Notes: generated by a model from the sequence alone, not told the origin. A stretch of DNA of 64,000 bases from Osedax frankpressi (GCA_964035775.1 OZ038314.1:25141785-25205784), one strand, 5' to 3'; numbered from the stretch's first letter, positions 1 through 13,261 are shown. Translations and numbers: made by a program.

Positions 1-351
1 AACTAAATAATCCAAATCTTTGAGTTTGGGTTTGGGTTTCCATTTTATTTTACTTGCATTATAAGAATTTTTAAAATTAAAATGTCATATAATTTTTATT
101 TATAGTTAGTAAAAGTTAATTCTATACAATATTTAATTATATATTTCAAAAGTTAATTTTTAATACTTAATTAAATATTTATTTATTTTATATATATTTA
201 ATAATAATGGTAGTAAATATTTTAGTTTATCTAGATACAATGGGTGGTTTATGCATTAAAGATTATAATATTCAAAAAAATGTTGTTAAATTGAATTTAT
301 ATTTAATTAATTCTATATTGATGAACAATAATGTATCACATTTCCACAAAT
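1..351. other. AT-rich sequence, no gene seen
   Basis: Low-complexity AT-rich DNA upstream of the tRNA gene. I see no open frame with protein-like composition and no plausible exon. An upstream exon of the SNX5/6 gene on the + strand could in principle lie here, but I could not recognise one. Confidence 0.6.
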
Positions 352-424
352 GGGGGATTAGCTCAGATGGTAGAGCGCTCGCTTAGCATGTGAGAGGTAC
401 CGGGATCAATGCCCGGATTCTCCA
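352..424 (+). tRNA. tRNA-Ala (anticodon AGC)
   Basis: This folds as a full cloverleaf with no intron. The acceptor arm is 352-358 with 417-423, containing two G-U pairs. The D arm GCTC/GAGC is 361-376, the anticodon stem CTCGC/GTGAG is 378-394, and the T stem CCGGG/CCCGG is 400-416. The anticodon loop TTAGCAT places AGC at 385-387, giving alanine. The T loop starts with A rather than T, which is normal for eukaryotic tRNA-Ala. The internal A and B boxes look intact, and a run of five T follows at once, so the gene looks functional. CCA is not encoded, as expected for a eukaryotic nuclear gene. Confidence 0.97.
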
Positions 425-425
425 A

Positions 426-430
426 TTTTT
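426..430 (+). terminator. RNA polymerase III terminator
   Basis: A run of five T begins two bases after the last tRNA base. This is the standard stop signal for RNA polymerase III and supports an active tRNA gene. Confidence 0.8.
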
Positions 431-536
431 AAATTTTTGATATAATAATTTAATATATTTTATCAATACAACAAATTATTTTAAATATATCATAAAATAA
501 CAGTTTAAATTATGATTTTGTTCAATTTGTATTCGA

Positions 537-698
537 TTTTTTACTTCTATTAACAATACTTTACTTTAATATTATATTTAAATTAAAAGTATTGATACCC
601 TTTAAGATTAGTAATAATTTTTTACTTCTATTAACAATACTTTACTTTAATATTATATTTAAATTAAAAGTATTGATACCCTTTAAGATTAGTAATAA
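537..698. repeat. 81-bp tandem duplication, two copies
   Basis: A segment beginning with six T and containing ACTTCTATTAACAATAC is present twice at a spacing of 81 bp, essentially identical. The near identity implies a recent duplication. It does not code. Confidence 0.9.
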
Positions 699-954
699 TC
701 TTAGATTACCATATATAGAACTTTTAATATACTTCTACAACATAAATTTCTCAAAAAATAGTTGATATTTTTTATTCTATGAATGAAATATTACTAAATA
801 CATATTAAATGTGAATTTTAGTAGATATATATGAACCCTTGTAATTGTATTATTATTTCTACAGAAATTATCATATATATCATATATATCATACATACAT
901 AGCATTATCATATATTATAAATTATTAAATATTTATTAAAATAATTCTACTTAC

Positions 955-1778
955 ATAACATTTCACATAACAACTCCTATATCAACTTCCATAACAACTC
1001 CATAACAACTCCCTAAAAACTCCCATATCAACTCCCATAACAACTCCCATATCAACTCCCATAACAACTTCCATAACAACTCCCATTACAACTCCCATAT
1101 CAACTTCAATAACATTTCCAATAACAACCTCCATAACAACTCCCATAACAACTCCCTAACAACTCCCATATCAACTCCCATATCAACTTCGATAACATTT
1201 CCAATAACAACCTCCATAACAACTCCCTAACAACTCCCATATCAACTCCCTAACAACTCCCATATCAACTCCCATAACAACTCCCTAACAACTCCCATAT
1301 CAACTCCCTAACAACTCCCATATCAACTCCCATAACAACTTCCATAACAACTTCCATAACAACTCCCATATCAACTTCAATAACAATTCCCATAACATTT
1401 CCCATAACATGTCCAATAACAACCTCCATAACAACTCCCATAACAACTCCCATAACAACTCCCATATCAACTCCCATAACAACTCCCATAACAACTTCCA
1501 TAACAACTCGCATATCAACTTCAATAACAATTCCCATAACATTTCCAATAACAACCTCCATAACAACTCCCTAACAACTCCCATATCAACTTCCATAACA
1601 ACTTCCATAACAACTCCCATAACAACTTCCATATCAACTCCCATATCAACTTCAATAACATTTCCAATAACATTTCCCATAACATTTCCAATAACAACCT
1701 CCATAACAACTCCCTAACAACTCCCATAAAGACCCCCATAACATTTCACATAACATCTTCAATAATAACTCATATAAT
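955..1778. repeat. 12-bp minisatellite array
   Basis: About 800 bp of a 12-bp unit related to CATAACAACTCC, with common variants in which CATATC or CTAAC replaces CATAAC and TTCC replaces TCCC. Longer blocks carrying AACATTTCC recur at irregular intervals, so there is a loose higher-order pattern. One strand is almost free of G. Because 12 is a multiple of 3, several frames stay open by chance. These are not genes. Confidence 0.93.
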
Positions 1779-2494
1779 GATTTATGATTAGTTAAAATGT
1801 TATCTATAGATTTTAATTATTAAATTTGTTTGTATCATAATAAATTAATAATATTATATAATATAATTATTTCATTATTAGTAAGATTATTTTATAATTG
1901 GTATAATTATTTTATTCGTAATACAACATTATCAGCATAATATATATACTTGATTGATATGAAACATCTGATATTAACTTGTAGTTTCATACAAGCTTCA
2001 TTATTATCAAATACATTTGTATTAATTAAATTAAATTTCTATGCACATGATTGTCCTTTATTATGAATACTTGTATTATTGAAAAACAAATTTTAAATAT
2101 TTTATATAAAAAGTAATTATTGATTTCATACAATAATTATTGATTCCTTTACATTTCTATTTGTAGTATTAAACGGTAATAATCTAATCTCCATCTGGCC
2201 TTTAAATATGAATTATGGACCCTATTATATGACAACCCTAACTAAAGTAACTTCTAGTCAAAGTAAAAAGTAATATAATTTATTTTAGTATATTTAAATT
2301 ATATTCAAAAGTTGTTATACAAATATTATTTTTGTAAAAAGAGTAAGTAAATAAATAATATTATTAATAGATAATATATTTAAAATATTAAATATTCTTT
2401 ATTTAAGATACAATATAATTAATTATTAGTTATTACTATTCTTACTAGTTATTTTAGTTGTTTTATTTAAAATAATTAAACTATTTGTTTGCAG
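1779..2494. other. AT-rich intron or intergenic sequence
   Basis: No exon was recognised. If the SNX5/6 exon starting at 2495 is preceded by the expected upstream BAR-domain exons, they are either too short to see here or lie left of the window. This would then be intron sequence. Confidence 0.5.
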
Positions 2495-3612
2495 GCTGAA
2501 CATAATCAAAATCAGTTGAAAAATAAATTTGAATACATTACAAAGAATGCCAAACAAGGTTGTTATCTAATTAAATATGTAAATAATATAAGTATGTAAT
2601 TAATATAAGTATGTCATTAATATAAGTATGTAATTAATATAAGTATCTAATTAATATAAGTATGTAAATAATATAAGTATGTAATTAATATAAGTATGTA
2701 ATTAATATAAGTATGTAATTAATATAAGTATGTAATTAATATAAGTATGTAATTAATATAAGTATGTAAATAATATAAGTATGTAATTAATATAAGTATG
2801 TAATTAATATAAGTATGTAATTAATATAAGTATGTAAATAATATAAGTATGTAATTAATATAAGTATGTAATTAATATAAGTATGTAAATAATATAAGTA
2901 TGTAATTAATATAAGTATGTAATTAATATAAGTATGTAATTAATATAATTATGTAAATAATATAAGTATGTAATTAATATAAGTATGTAATTAATATAAG
3001 TATGTAAATAATATAATTATGTAATTAATATAAGTATGTAATTAATATAAGTATGTAAATAATATAAATATGTAATTAATATAAGTAATTAATTAATATA
3101 AGTATGTAATTAATATAAGTATGTAATATTATTGTGAATACACAATAATACATATAATATATATAATAAAATGAAATTATATTAATATTTATCATAATGA
3201 TCTTCAGAATTGATTGATTTCAAAGAAAGGCGAGTGAACCATTTCAAAAAAAATTTGGGAGAACTTGCAGAATTAGAGATCAAACATTCCAAGGTTATTA
3301 GATAATTATAATCAATGATTTGTCATAATTTGTACAAAATATTCTAAATCATGCATATAAATAGGTAAATAATTTAATATTTATAATATATGCACATAAA
3401 TTTAATCACAAATTATTTATTTCTGTATAAAAGTGTATCCTTTAGTTGAATTGTTTTAATTCTATAATCCTTATGAAATAAAATAATATTAGTGATCATC
3501 TTATTGTATTAACTAATCATTATATTAGTGTTATATATATTCTAATACATTTATGCAGAATAAAATAGATGCCTTGAAAAAAACACTAATTGCTTTAAGA
3601 GATCAAGAATAA
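2495..3612 (+). CDS. SNX5/6: Sorting nexin 5/6-type protein, last three exons
   Basis: This is the C-terminal end of a PX-BAR sorting nexin. That family binds endosomal membranes and works in retromer-linked or ESCPE-1 retrieval from endosomes. The exons are 2495-2558, 3208-3293 and 3559-3612, and the stop TAA is at 3610-3612. All have CAG acceptors, and the donors are GTTGTT and GTTATT. Phases match: 0 in, then 1, then 0. The three exons give 67 residues, including AKQELIDFKERRV and LGELAELEIKHSK, which closely match the last BAR helix of SNX5/SNX6 (more SNX6-like). The C-terminal tail is the usual short length. A poly(A) signal AATAAA lies at 3713-3718. The PX domain and most of the BAR domain must lie to the left, and I could not find the preceding exon inside the window. 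SNX5 and SNX6 cannot be separated from this much sequence. Confidence 0.9.
2580..3126. repeat. 17-bp intronic array
   Basis: About 32 copies of a 17-bp unit, TAATATAAGTATGTAAT, with a frequent variant where AATT becomes AAAT. The array fills most of the 649-bp intron between the second- and third-last SNX5/6 exons and leaves about 80 bp before the acceptor. Confidence 0.95.
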
Positions 3613-4970
3613 CAAATCAAATCAACAATGAATTGTATACAATTATATCAAATTTAATAATGCATAAGAATAATTCAAATAATTATTGATTTACATTGTA
3701 TTATATTACATAAATAAACTATATACATATATTTATAAATATAAATCTTCAATTTTGTTTTTATTTATAAATATATATTAAATTTAGGAATGTAGTTTTA
3801 TAGAATAATATATAATCTATTATGTAGTAAATAATAATTAATTGTATTAGTATAAAATAATTTTATACACATTTATTTTGGTCATTATTATTTTATCACA
3901 TGAATTTCATATACAACTTCTAAGATTAAATAGAATTATAATTAAATTGAATATATGTAAATTATATATTTTCAAAACTTAAACAAATTATGAAAGGTTA
4001 CATTAATGTGAAAGACCTTTGGTATATAGATAATAGGGTAAACAAGATTTTTTAAATATTGTAAAATTAATTTAGATTTTAATTTATAGAAAAAATACTT
4101 GATATTATTTCTCAAATGATATTAATTACACATTGAATCACATTTTCTACAAAACTGTTTTGTTATTCCATTTATAGATTTGTACTAAAGATTATCATGG
4201 GATCTATATCCAACTACACTATAACCCCAATCCAGTCTAAAAAAATACATTACTAATTAAACTAATTATTGATTTACATAAATAATCTATTTACATATAA
4301 ATTTATACACAATTCATCAATTTTTTGACTCTAATTTTCAATCACTTGACTGATATTAATAATTCACTCTTTTTCTATTATATCAGAATTCATATAATTC
4401 ATTGACTCTATAAAATTACTAAAGAAATAGAAATAGTTATTTGACGTAATTCCAACCTTATGAACCTTATAGCTGGTCCTTTTCAAAGTGCATATTTCTA
4501 ACTCTAAATTTATGTTGAAACTTCAATTGCCGACTATGGAATAATTGCCTTTTTCTTGATACTCAATCTTCTAATTCAGATTCTTCAGGACAGATACATT
4601 TTCAATTCTTCAAACTTTTCGACTCTTCAATGGTCCAAATAGTTTTGTTGAAAATTGTTAAATTCTTAATATTTTTTTATTACATTTTTTGTGTTGTTAT
4701 TTTATTTGTTTATTTGTTATTTATAAATTCTTAATATTAATATATTAACAAATAAATAAGTAATACTATAACTTTGAAATCATTCTTATGTGAATTAATG
4801 AAGTTGTAGATAATAATTAAGAGATGATTATTATTTAATAAAAATATTTTGAAAGAATATTTTCTTATTAAGAAATCTTACATCATTGACAAAATAGTTT
4901 CCAGATATATTTATTTGAAATTTATAGTTCGCAAGTTATACGTTAAAATTATTCTATAGACAAATAGTTA
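3613..4970. other. Convergent intergenic region
   Basis: AT-rich spacer between the 3' ends of SNX5/6 (+) and V-ATPase subunit D (-). It holds the poly(A) signals of both genes. I see no other coding sequence. 4440-4640 is slightly less AT-rich but has no usable frame. Confidence 0.6.
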
Positions 4971-4977
4971 GTATCAG

Positions 4978-4983
4978 TTTATT
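4978..4983 (-). promoter_or_regulatory. Poly(A) signal for V-ATPase subunit D
   Basis: AATAAA on the minus strand, about 160 bases downstream of the stop codon of the V-ATPase D gene. It is the nearest canonical signal. Confidence 0.6.
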
Positions 4984-5140
4984 GATATTGCTTAATACAA
5001 ATCTAGTGAATACGATACAAACTCCCATCGGGGACCAATCTACATAAATACACGAGATACCAGGGTACTCTACACACACACACGTAATTAGTAGCGGAGG
5101 TCCAGGGGAGATGGATGGCGGCGAGACAGGCAATCAGTCT

Positions 5141-7740
5141 TTACTCAAACATCAGGTCTTCGTCGTAGTCTTTCTCGAGTAGGTTGCCGAAGTCGTCGAT
5201 GTTTGGGTTGGCGGCCTTCATCGCAATCTTTAGCTTTTCGGCCTCCGCGCGCATATCCTTCTTCTTCTGCTGCACCTTCTTCAATCTGGCGAATGGCAAC
5301 GATGTCAGTCGAACCGACAAAGTCTTGCAATGCTCGTGGACTATGATATTAAACTGGAATTCTATTAACTAATAATTAATAGTTCAAATGAGAGATGTAT
5401 TGTAATATAATATAGTAAGACCAATTTATTTGTTGCATTACCTATAAAATTCTTCACGCTCTCTTTCATCCAATTCAGTGATAATGTATGCGAGAGTCTT
5501 CTCAATTCTTGGAATGATTACTGAGAGAAGACGGTGTAAAGTAAAATATAAATAACTAACATAGATATTCGAAAACAAGTAATCTCAATGAAAAAATATA
5601 TGATTAATAAGTAAATATTTAAACACATATATATTATATAATTTATTAAATATTATAAAACTAATAAATTTGGTATAGGAGGCAGGTCAGTATTGTTTTA
5701 GGTGTTCAGACCGTATTCGATGGCATTGACACGTCGATTTGTCAGTTTGATGACTTCGTCGAGGGTAACAAAACTGGTTTGCAGAGATGCCAGCTCTACG
5801 AGCAGTTCCACTGCTTTGCTGTAATTCTTTTTGAGGCGGTCGACCTGCTGACCTCCCCGGGATAGACCCGTCAGCATGTAGTCTGAACACGAGAGTGGAT
5901 TTATGGAGTCGATGAGACGAAAGTTTGAGATATATTTTAATATTTTCGAATTAAATTCATACAAATTTAATTTTAACTTTAAATCAAAATTATACTATTT
6001 ACATGTCATTTCTAGAAATAAATGTTGAGTTACACAATACTGCAAAATATTGTATTATAACAAAATATGATATAATAGGATATAGGCAGCGCTACAAACT
6101 GTCTGAGCCGTCGGTGTAGTACTGAAAGATTGGCAGGCTGACACCAGCGACGTTGTCTTTGCGAGACTTCACTTTCACCTGCGCTTTGCTAGCGTTCTGC
6201 AACACCAAATGGTTAAAGTCACCCATTGTGAACTTTGCCTCGGTTAGAGAGAATGCAGCTTCCTTCATCACTTTTCCCATCATAATTTTGGTCTGAGAAC
6301 GAAATGAGCGTGTATCAGAACGGATATAGATGTATGTGAAATATAAATCAAATTAATCTATACTACGAATATATCTCCTTATAGATAAATAATATAATCA
6401 TTGTTTTCTTGCATTTTAATTAATATATATAAAAGATCATTCTTGTTAATATACATATTATGCTTACTCCGTACAGTAATATATATTGCTGAGAGGAAAG
6501 GTTTAGTCGATGAGTAGTATCCAATTAAACCTCAATAATTTTTCTAAGGATTTGTCTGAATCTCGCAGTCAAAGCATCGGATTTCTTTTTCAATAAACTG
6601 TAACCTTTTTGGGCTCCCTTTAAACGAATTTTCATGTTTCCGAGGGCCCTAACATAAATGAGCACATAAATATTTGTTATGAAAATTATAATTATAAGTA
6701 TAAAATAAGTCATATTTATGTATTATAGTTGTTTAGAACTATTATTTAGATACCATTACATATATTTATTATTTTATATAAATAATGTAGTTTAAATTAT
6801 ATCTATCATTTTGATATATATTACACATTTATTATAATTTATGATTGGACGTTTACCATAATTAAGTTTATATCATAGATTTAGTTTTTATTTAAATCTT
6901 CTTCTATTCTGAATATTTAAGATGTACCGAAAAGTTTGATTTCAGCTATTTCTATTTGATCCTCTGGTAATTCAATATATTTTTATAATAATAGTATTAA
7001 AAACTATAACAAATTAAAAAATCTAAGTATAGTTAATAATAGTAAAATTACAATCACCAGATTCCACCAACTACATGTATTAAATATATCCCATATTGAT
7101 TATAGTTGTAGTATGTGGATTCCTGTGTAATAATACAGTAGATGACCATATGGTAATTCAACCGAGATTTTCCTATCAACAGTCTCATAGAATTATGTCA
7201 AAATCTTCATAACCTATATTAAAATGTTTCATTGATAAACAAGACCTTTTTAAAAAAATATTTAGTAACATAAATCATTTACCGAACATCTATTATATAT
7301 CTTACAATGTTAGGTTTTATCATTGTAGCTCTCATACATGTAGTACATACTGTATACATGTGTATTCGCAGTTGTGTAGTGGGTATTATTGATCCCTGAA
7401 CATGGGTACTAATTTATTAATTCCCAGGACAAGTTATAAGGCAAGTAAGTAGCGACTTCTGTCCTGAAATCTGATGCATCATCTCATGTTACTACTTGAA
7501 ATTAACTTAATTATTTGTATAAGTTTTAAAATATTTTTCATACTTATTCTTTTCTTAGATCTTTCATAGTTATTCTCATTTCTAATATGTTCAACGAATG
7601 TGTAAATAATCATATTTATATTCTTCATACTTTATGTATTATATATTTTTATTAATACGTGTTTGTTTGAATGAAAACAAATTTTAATGTTATTTAAAAA
7701 TGTATTATATATGTCTACCTTTACCATAATCTATACATAC

Positions 7741-7832
<92 letters not shown>

Positions 7833-8327
7833 CTTATATTAAATAGATATGGTAATTTTTGGAACATTATTATAATATTACTAAAAAGTATTAAATTGAA
7901 ATAAATATAATATATTATAGTAACAATGTATGGAGTATGAAATATACGAAAATATTAACAAGTTACTTATTATTAAGAAATAAGTTAATAAGTTACAATA
8001 AGTTATTTATTTAAATTATTTAAATAAATCATTAATATAATATATATATTTAAATAGTATTAATACAAATAGTAATTATATATCTAAAAAATTGTCTCAA
8101 AATATCTATTATTAAAATAGTTATGTACAATAACGTTCCAATTGACATAAACGACCCTTCGTACCTTACGAGAGTCACTCATAATAAGTAATAATTATTT
8201 AAGAATATTTCATAAATAAATATTATTGTGTTTTAATATTGATAATCAATATAATAAAACCTGATACATCACTAACATATACTAACATACGAGATGGGAA
8301 AATATCCAAACGATCCTTTCCAGACAT
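5141..8327 (-). CDS. ATP6V1D: V-type proton ATPase subunit D, complete
   Basis: Subunit D is the central-stalk rotor of the V1 sector, coupling ATP hydrolysis in A3B3 to rotation of the membrane ring that pumps protons into endosomes, lysosomes and vacuoles. Hand-spliced exons from 5' to 3' are 8287-8327, 6531-6648, 6100-6292, 5712-5882, 5442-5520 and 5141-5285. All junctions are GT/AG and phases agree throughout, giving 248 residues, the usual family length. Diagnostic blocks are [13 protein letters not shown] at the start, [89 protein letters not shown], and a charged coiled-coil tail ending in DEDLMFE. The start is fixed by the first exon, which reads straight into the FPSR motif. Intron 1 (8286-6649) carries the CA/TA microsatellite. 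The gene looks intact. Confidence 0.97.
7748..7826. repeat. (CA)n(TA)n compound microsatellite
   Basis: About 37 bp of CA repeat run directly into about 42 bp of TA repeat, inside intron 1 of the V-ATPase D gene. Both tracts are free of interruptions, suggesting high mutability. Neither encodes anything. Confidence 0.95.
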
Positions 8328-8879
8328 GATGCGAGTTACGAGTTAACCAACTTTAAAAAGATAACTAACTATTTATTAAATTTATAAATATAAATTTTAA
8401 TTTTATCATGTGATATATCATTTTGAAACAACATAGGAAACAAAAGAATTCAGAATAAATATTGCAAATAATTATAGAAATTTTCCGGAAAATTATAATT
8501 CAATGTAAATAATCAATATATATATATATATATAAATCCAAGTTTGCCATGGCAATTTATAATAACAATATACTAAGATATATATTTATAACTTTAAAAT
8601 ATAATTATAATCACATACAAATGTATTTTATAATATATAATGTACATACAAAGTATATTATCATACTTTATCATATTAAGATACATAACATAGTATTCAA
8701 TTAATTAAAATTAATTAATATTTAATAATTAATTAAATAATATTTTTAACATTTATCTTAAAACCATAATTATACATTATCAATACAGAGATGGTAAAAT
8801 GATCCAGATTTATTATAAAGGATATATCCTTGTTATTACTAATTATAATTCCTTATAGCTGTTATCACTGAGACAAGGC
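8328..8879. other. Upstream flank of V-ATPase D
   Basis: AT-rich sequence upstream of the minus-strand start codon. The core promoter should be here, but I see no convincing TATA box or initiator, and no exon. A short TA run is at 8518-8533. Confidence 0.5.
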
Positions 8880-9935
8880 TAAACATTCAATATATGGTCA
8901 CAACTTCATCTCTAGAACTTTTAGGTGACAAACTATGAACACATTATAATCAGAAACTCCTATTCTCTCAACTAACTGCGACATTCTACTGAAAATACTA
9001 CAATTTAATAATAATATAATTCATATCTTACTTTTCTACAGACCCCCAATTAACTACCCTTCATTATATTTCATCATTCCAAACTTCTAAAAATAAACCA
9101 GAAAGAACCATACTTCTCACTGACCACTTTGCCATTAATAGCCCCGTCAACTTACCATTACATATAACTGACATCATAACTGCTACTAACCATAACTACC
9201 AAATAATACAAACCCTAACATATTTATTTAAAGACTTACTTGATAAACATGCCCCTTTAAAATAAATGCAATTACCTTATATAATCGATCGCTATGGTTC
9301 AATGCAGAATTACATCAGCAACAATTTTAGTTCAGACCAATTAACCGTACCAACGTAAAATACCATACACCTATGAACTTTGCCATATTGATACTAATGT
9401 GTAAAACTTACCATAACTCATTAAAAAAAAGCAAAAACTGACTAAATATCAAATGAATTAAAATAAAACAGCGATAACTACAAAATACTCTTCAAAACAA
9501 CAAATATACTTTTATGAAAAACTAAGAAAACGAAAACTCCTACATACTAAAAGTAATGATTACAATATAATTTGCATACCACTTCATCGACAAAATAGAT
9601 AATTAACTCCATAACAAACTTACTAAACTAATAAATATCCCTAATTGTACAATTACAACACACTCACCATTATCACCACAAATAACGCTATCTAGTTTTA
9701 CGATTCCAACTAATAATTATACACTAAACGTAATTCTCACAGATAAGTCTCCATCCTCCAATGACCCCTCCCACTATACCTTACAAAAAACTATAGTACT
9801 AAAACTATTTAGTAAAAACTATAGTACACTTACACCACTTTTCAAAGATATTATTGATACTTCTCTACTAACAGGAAATATTCCCTAACAACTGAAACAC
9901 ATTAATACCTTTTTTAAAAAAACTCTGATAAAATA
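8880..9935 (+). mobile_element. Decayed non-LTR retrotransposon (LINE) fragment
   Basis: This less AT-rich block reads, on the + strand with many stops, as the end of a LINE endonuclease and the linker into reverse transcriptase. TDHFAI lies near 9120, LLDKHAPLK near 9236-9262 and RSLWFNAELHQQ at 9286-9321, the last being the classic linker of CR1/Jockey-like LINEs. TPLFKDIIDTSLLTGNIP lies near 9832-9887 and matches the first reverse-transcriptase motif. Order and spacing are right for ORF2 of this class. The catalytic core and 3' end are absent, so the copy is truncated at both ends or too decayed beyond 9935. The many stops across about 1 kb indicate an old, dead insertion. I cannot assign the clade more closely than CR1/Jockey-like. 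Confidence 0.85.
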
Positions 9936-10062
9936 AATACTATCTTATATATTTTAATTAAATATTAATATAAATTTAATTCCATTGAGGGATTTAATTA
10001 AATCTGATTATTAAACATAATATCTATATAAATGAGTAAATGAGTATATAAATGAGTATATA

Positions 10063-10118
10063 TTTTTTTAATTAATGAAATTTGAGTATTCACACTCAAA
10101 TTTCATTAATTAAAAAAA
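10063..10118. repeat. 25-bp perfect hairpin
   Basis: The left arm 10063-10087 and right arm 10094-10118 are exact reverse complements around a 6-base loop. No flanking target duplication is evident. It sits just left of the duplicated block starting near 10130. Confidence 0.9.
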
Positions 10119-10648
10119 TTGTCTTGCGCAATTAAGCATATTATTCAATTTAGCACACTTCCTGTGCTATTATATATTTTAATTATAAATAAAATTTAAA
10201 CAATTATATAAAATTACATTGTATAACTACAATTATTAATAATAATGTTATTATCTATCACAATATATTTCTGTACTCAATATTAAATTTTATGATTTCA
10301 TTTATACAAAATAGGCGTATTGGTAGACGTGAATAATTTAAAATTCAAATGATTACATGTGTAGATTTTTATATAATTTTTATTGACATTTGAAATTAAT
10401 GTTATTGTATATTTCTTATATTTGTAAGTTTAATTCATACTCATGATTTTTTAATTTCCATTTGAGTTTGGTATTCAACAGCAGCATTAAAAATATTTAA
10501 GAAGTATATTATACTGCATAAATTTAATATATTATCTTTGTAAAATGTTATATCATATAGAAGGTGTATTATATTTAAATATATGATATTTAATACCATC
10601 CAGTTCGTAAACTAATATCAGTTAACTACCTTTATATTTAATAGTTTA

Positions 10649-10650
<2 letters not shown>

Positions 10651-10694
<44 letters not shown>
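10651..10694. repeat. (TA)n microsatellite
   Basis: About 44 bp of uninterrupted TA repeat within the duplicated block. The paralogous segment near 12050 has only a short TA run, so it expanded after duplication. Confidence 0.9.
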
Positions 10695-10702
<8 letters not shown>

Positions 10703-10980
10703 TCCTTTGGTGATTTATTATTCAATATAATAATGTGCTCGTATTATTATATATTTAAATTATTAAATATATTTTATATTTCACCTAAAAAATATATTAT
10801 ATATGGTAAATAGTAAATACTTATATGAATCCCGAATTTTAATATAAATAGATGCATTCGGTAGTACAGTGTTTACATAACTACTTAGCAATGTAATTAT
10901 TATTTTTTTATTATTATTTATTTTTTATTAAAATTAAACAATAATAATTGTGTTGCTGGGCGACGCCCGACGGCGGTTGT

Positions 10981-11001
10981 CCTATGGGCGACGCCCATAG
11001 G
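10981..11001. repeat. GC-rich hairpin in AT-rich DNA
   Basis: CCTATGGGCG and its exact reverse complement flank a single A. Immediately upstream is a second small hairpin, TGGGCGACGCCC. The duplicate copies near 11305-11340 and 12289-12301 keep related TGGGCGATGCCCA-type pairing with changed bases, and all are followed by a GTGTCTATTT tail. Confidence 0.8.
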
Positions 11002-12560
11002 GCGTGTCTATTTTAAACAAACTGACAGCATGAATTCTTGAAATTATTTTATTAGGTATACAACATAATTATTGGGTATACAATATAATATAATAATATA
11101 ACAATGTGTATTATTAAATATTTAAATTATTAAATATATTTTATATTTCAATCAAAAAATATATTCTATATGGTAAATATTAAATAGATATATGAATCAA
11201 GAATTTTACTATAAATAGATACACTCAGTAGTATAATGTATACATAATTACTTAGCAATTATTAGTTTAATTAAAATTATACAATAACATACAATAGTTA
11301 TGTTGCTAGGCGACGCATAACGGTGGTCGTCCGACGGGCGTGTCTATTTCTAACAAACTGACAGCATGAATGCTGAAATTATTTTATTAGGTATACATGA
11401 AAATATTTTAAGTACTTTATTTAACATTTAAAAATTCCAAATTAATTATACGTATGTTATTTCATCGTCAAAAAGTAATTTCATTAACTATAAAGACTAT
11501 TTCTAATTTATTTTGTAGTTTTTAAAAATTGAAATATTATCGCTGTTAATGATATATACCAAATTATATGACATGCCAAAATGATACGACTGTATATTGT
11601 CGTGTGCAATTTGGCAACTTATTCAATTTGGCACACTTCCTGTGATTGATCTATTTTCGTTGTAAATACATTTAAAAACTTATATAAAAATAAATTATAA
11701 TACTACAATGATTAAAGATAATGTAATTAATCATTATTTATCATAATATATTTTTTAAATATGCGTATTTGTAAGCGACTAATTTGAAATTCAAATTATT
11801 ACATTTAATTTCAATATGATTATCGGTATTCAACAGGCAGTATCAATACTATTGAATCAGCATGTTATATTACATATCATGATATAAAAAAACCTATATT
11901 TAATATATTAACTTTGTAAATTATTTATCATTTTATATAGATTTTGAATTATATTTAAATATATATAAAATGTATGATATTTATTTTCATACTTAATATT
12001 TAATACCATCTAGTTAATTAACTAATCAAGACTACTTTTACATTCAATATATATAGTATAATATATATCCTTTGGAAATTTACTATTCAATATTATACTA
12101 GTATTATCAAATTAATCAAATATATAGTATATCATATTAGCAAGTACTGAGATGAGTAAAGTAAATACTTATATATCTCCCCAATTAAAAAATAAGTAGA
12201 TGCATTCAGTAGTATCGTATATAAAGTATATAAATTAATTTAAAGTAATTATTATATTATTAAAATTTAATAATACTATTTATGTGTTGTTGGGCGATGC
12301 CCAGTGGGGATGTCTATTTTCTACTAACTGACAGTATGAATACTTGAAATTGGAAATTATTTTATGAAGTATACATGAAAATATTTAAGTACCTCTATCT
12401 TATTTTAACATTTACAAATTACAAATTAATTATATGTATATTATTACATTGCCATAAAGTAATTTCATTAACTTTCAAGAATATTTATAATTTATATTGT
12501 AGTTTTTGAAAGTTGAAATAACCTCGCAGTCAATGATATTTGCCAAATTGCAAACGACAC

Positions 12561-13206
12561 TATACTATACATTATATACATAGATTTAAAATTTTCCATT
12601 ATACCAATTTTGAAAGTTTAAATCTGTGATTGTATAATATACAATAAAAATAAATAATATTAATAAGTTTTAAGTAAAATATAAGTATTCATACATTTTT
12701 ATTATGTACAAATATTTATTATAATATAACTAACCAAATTTGTGAAATCTAAGAAAATGACATATATTTATATATAATTTTAAATTAATTTAGAATTACC
12801 TTAATTTAAGAATTTGTGAAGTTTTATAATTTGTGAAATAAATAATAACATCACTTACTATATTCAAATCAATAAAGCGATGCTTATATTAAAGGTTAAT
12901 TCCAGTTTTTAATTTCCAAAAAACAACTATATTTAGTATATAAAGTATATAACATTATTAATGGGAAAAGTTATATTATATATAGTTGAAGCAGTATTTC
13001 AGTATTTATTTTGACACAAATGCCAAAATCAATTTGAAACCTGTATTATTAGTTAAGATAATTCGTTTTAATAGAACGGTCTATTGGTTTACCAATTCTA
13101 TGTATTATTTTAAGACTAATTGATTTAATCTGTATTAGATTCATACCGCTATAACATAAACATTAATATATATGCCATAAAATAAGTATATATAAACATA
13201 TATATG

Positions 13207-13261
<55 letters not shown>

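Larger units (their letters stand above)
10130..12560. repeat. Diverged duplicates of a non-coding element
   Basis: The same ordered set of landmarks recurs here. The first is a CAATTTGGCACACTTCCTGTG-like site near 10135 and near 11605. Next are ATCCTTTGG-type sites near 10700 and 12065. Third is a GC-rich hairpin ending in GGCGTGTCTATTT near 11000, 11335 and 12305. Last is ACTGACAGCATGAAT followed by AGGTATACATGAAAAT. I read one unit of about 1.4 kb present twice, plus an internal duplication of about 340 bp (10720-11060 against 11090-11400). Identity is clearly below 90 percent, so the duplication is old. No open frame is conserved. It may be a non-autonomous element or a segmental duplication. 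Confidence 0.8.

Noticed and set aside
1265-1739. Overlapping frames on both strands at 1.3-1.7 kb
   Set aside because: Artefacts of the 12-bp array.
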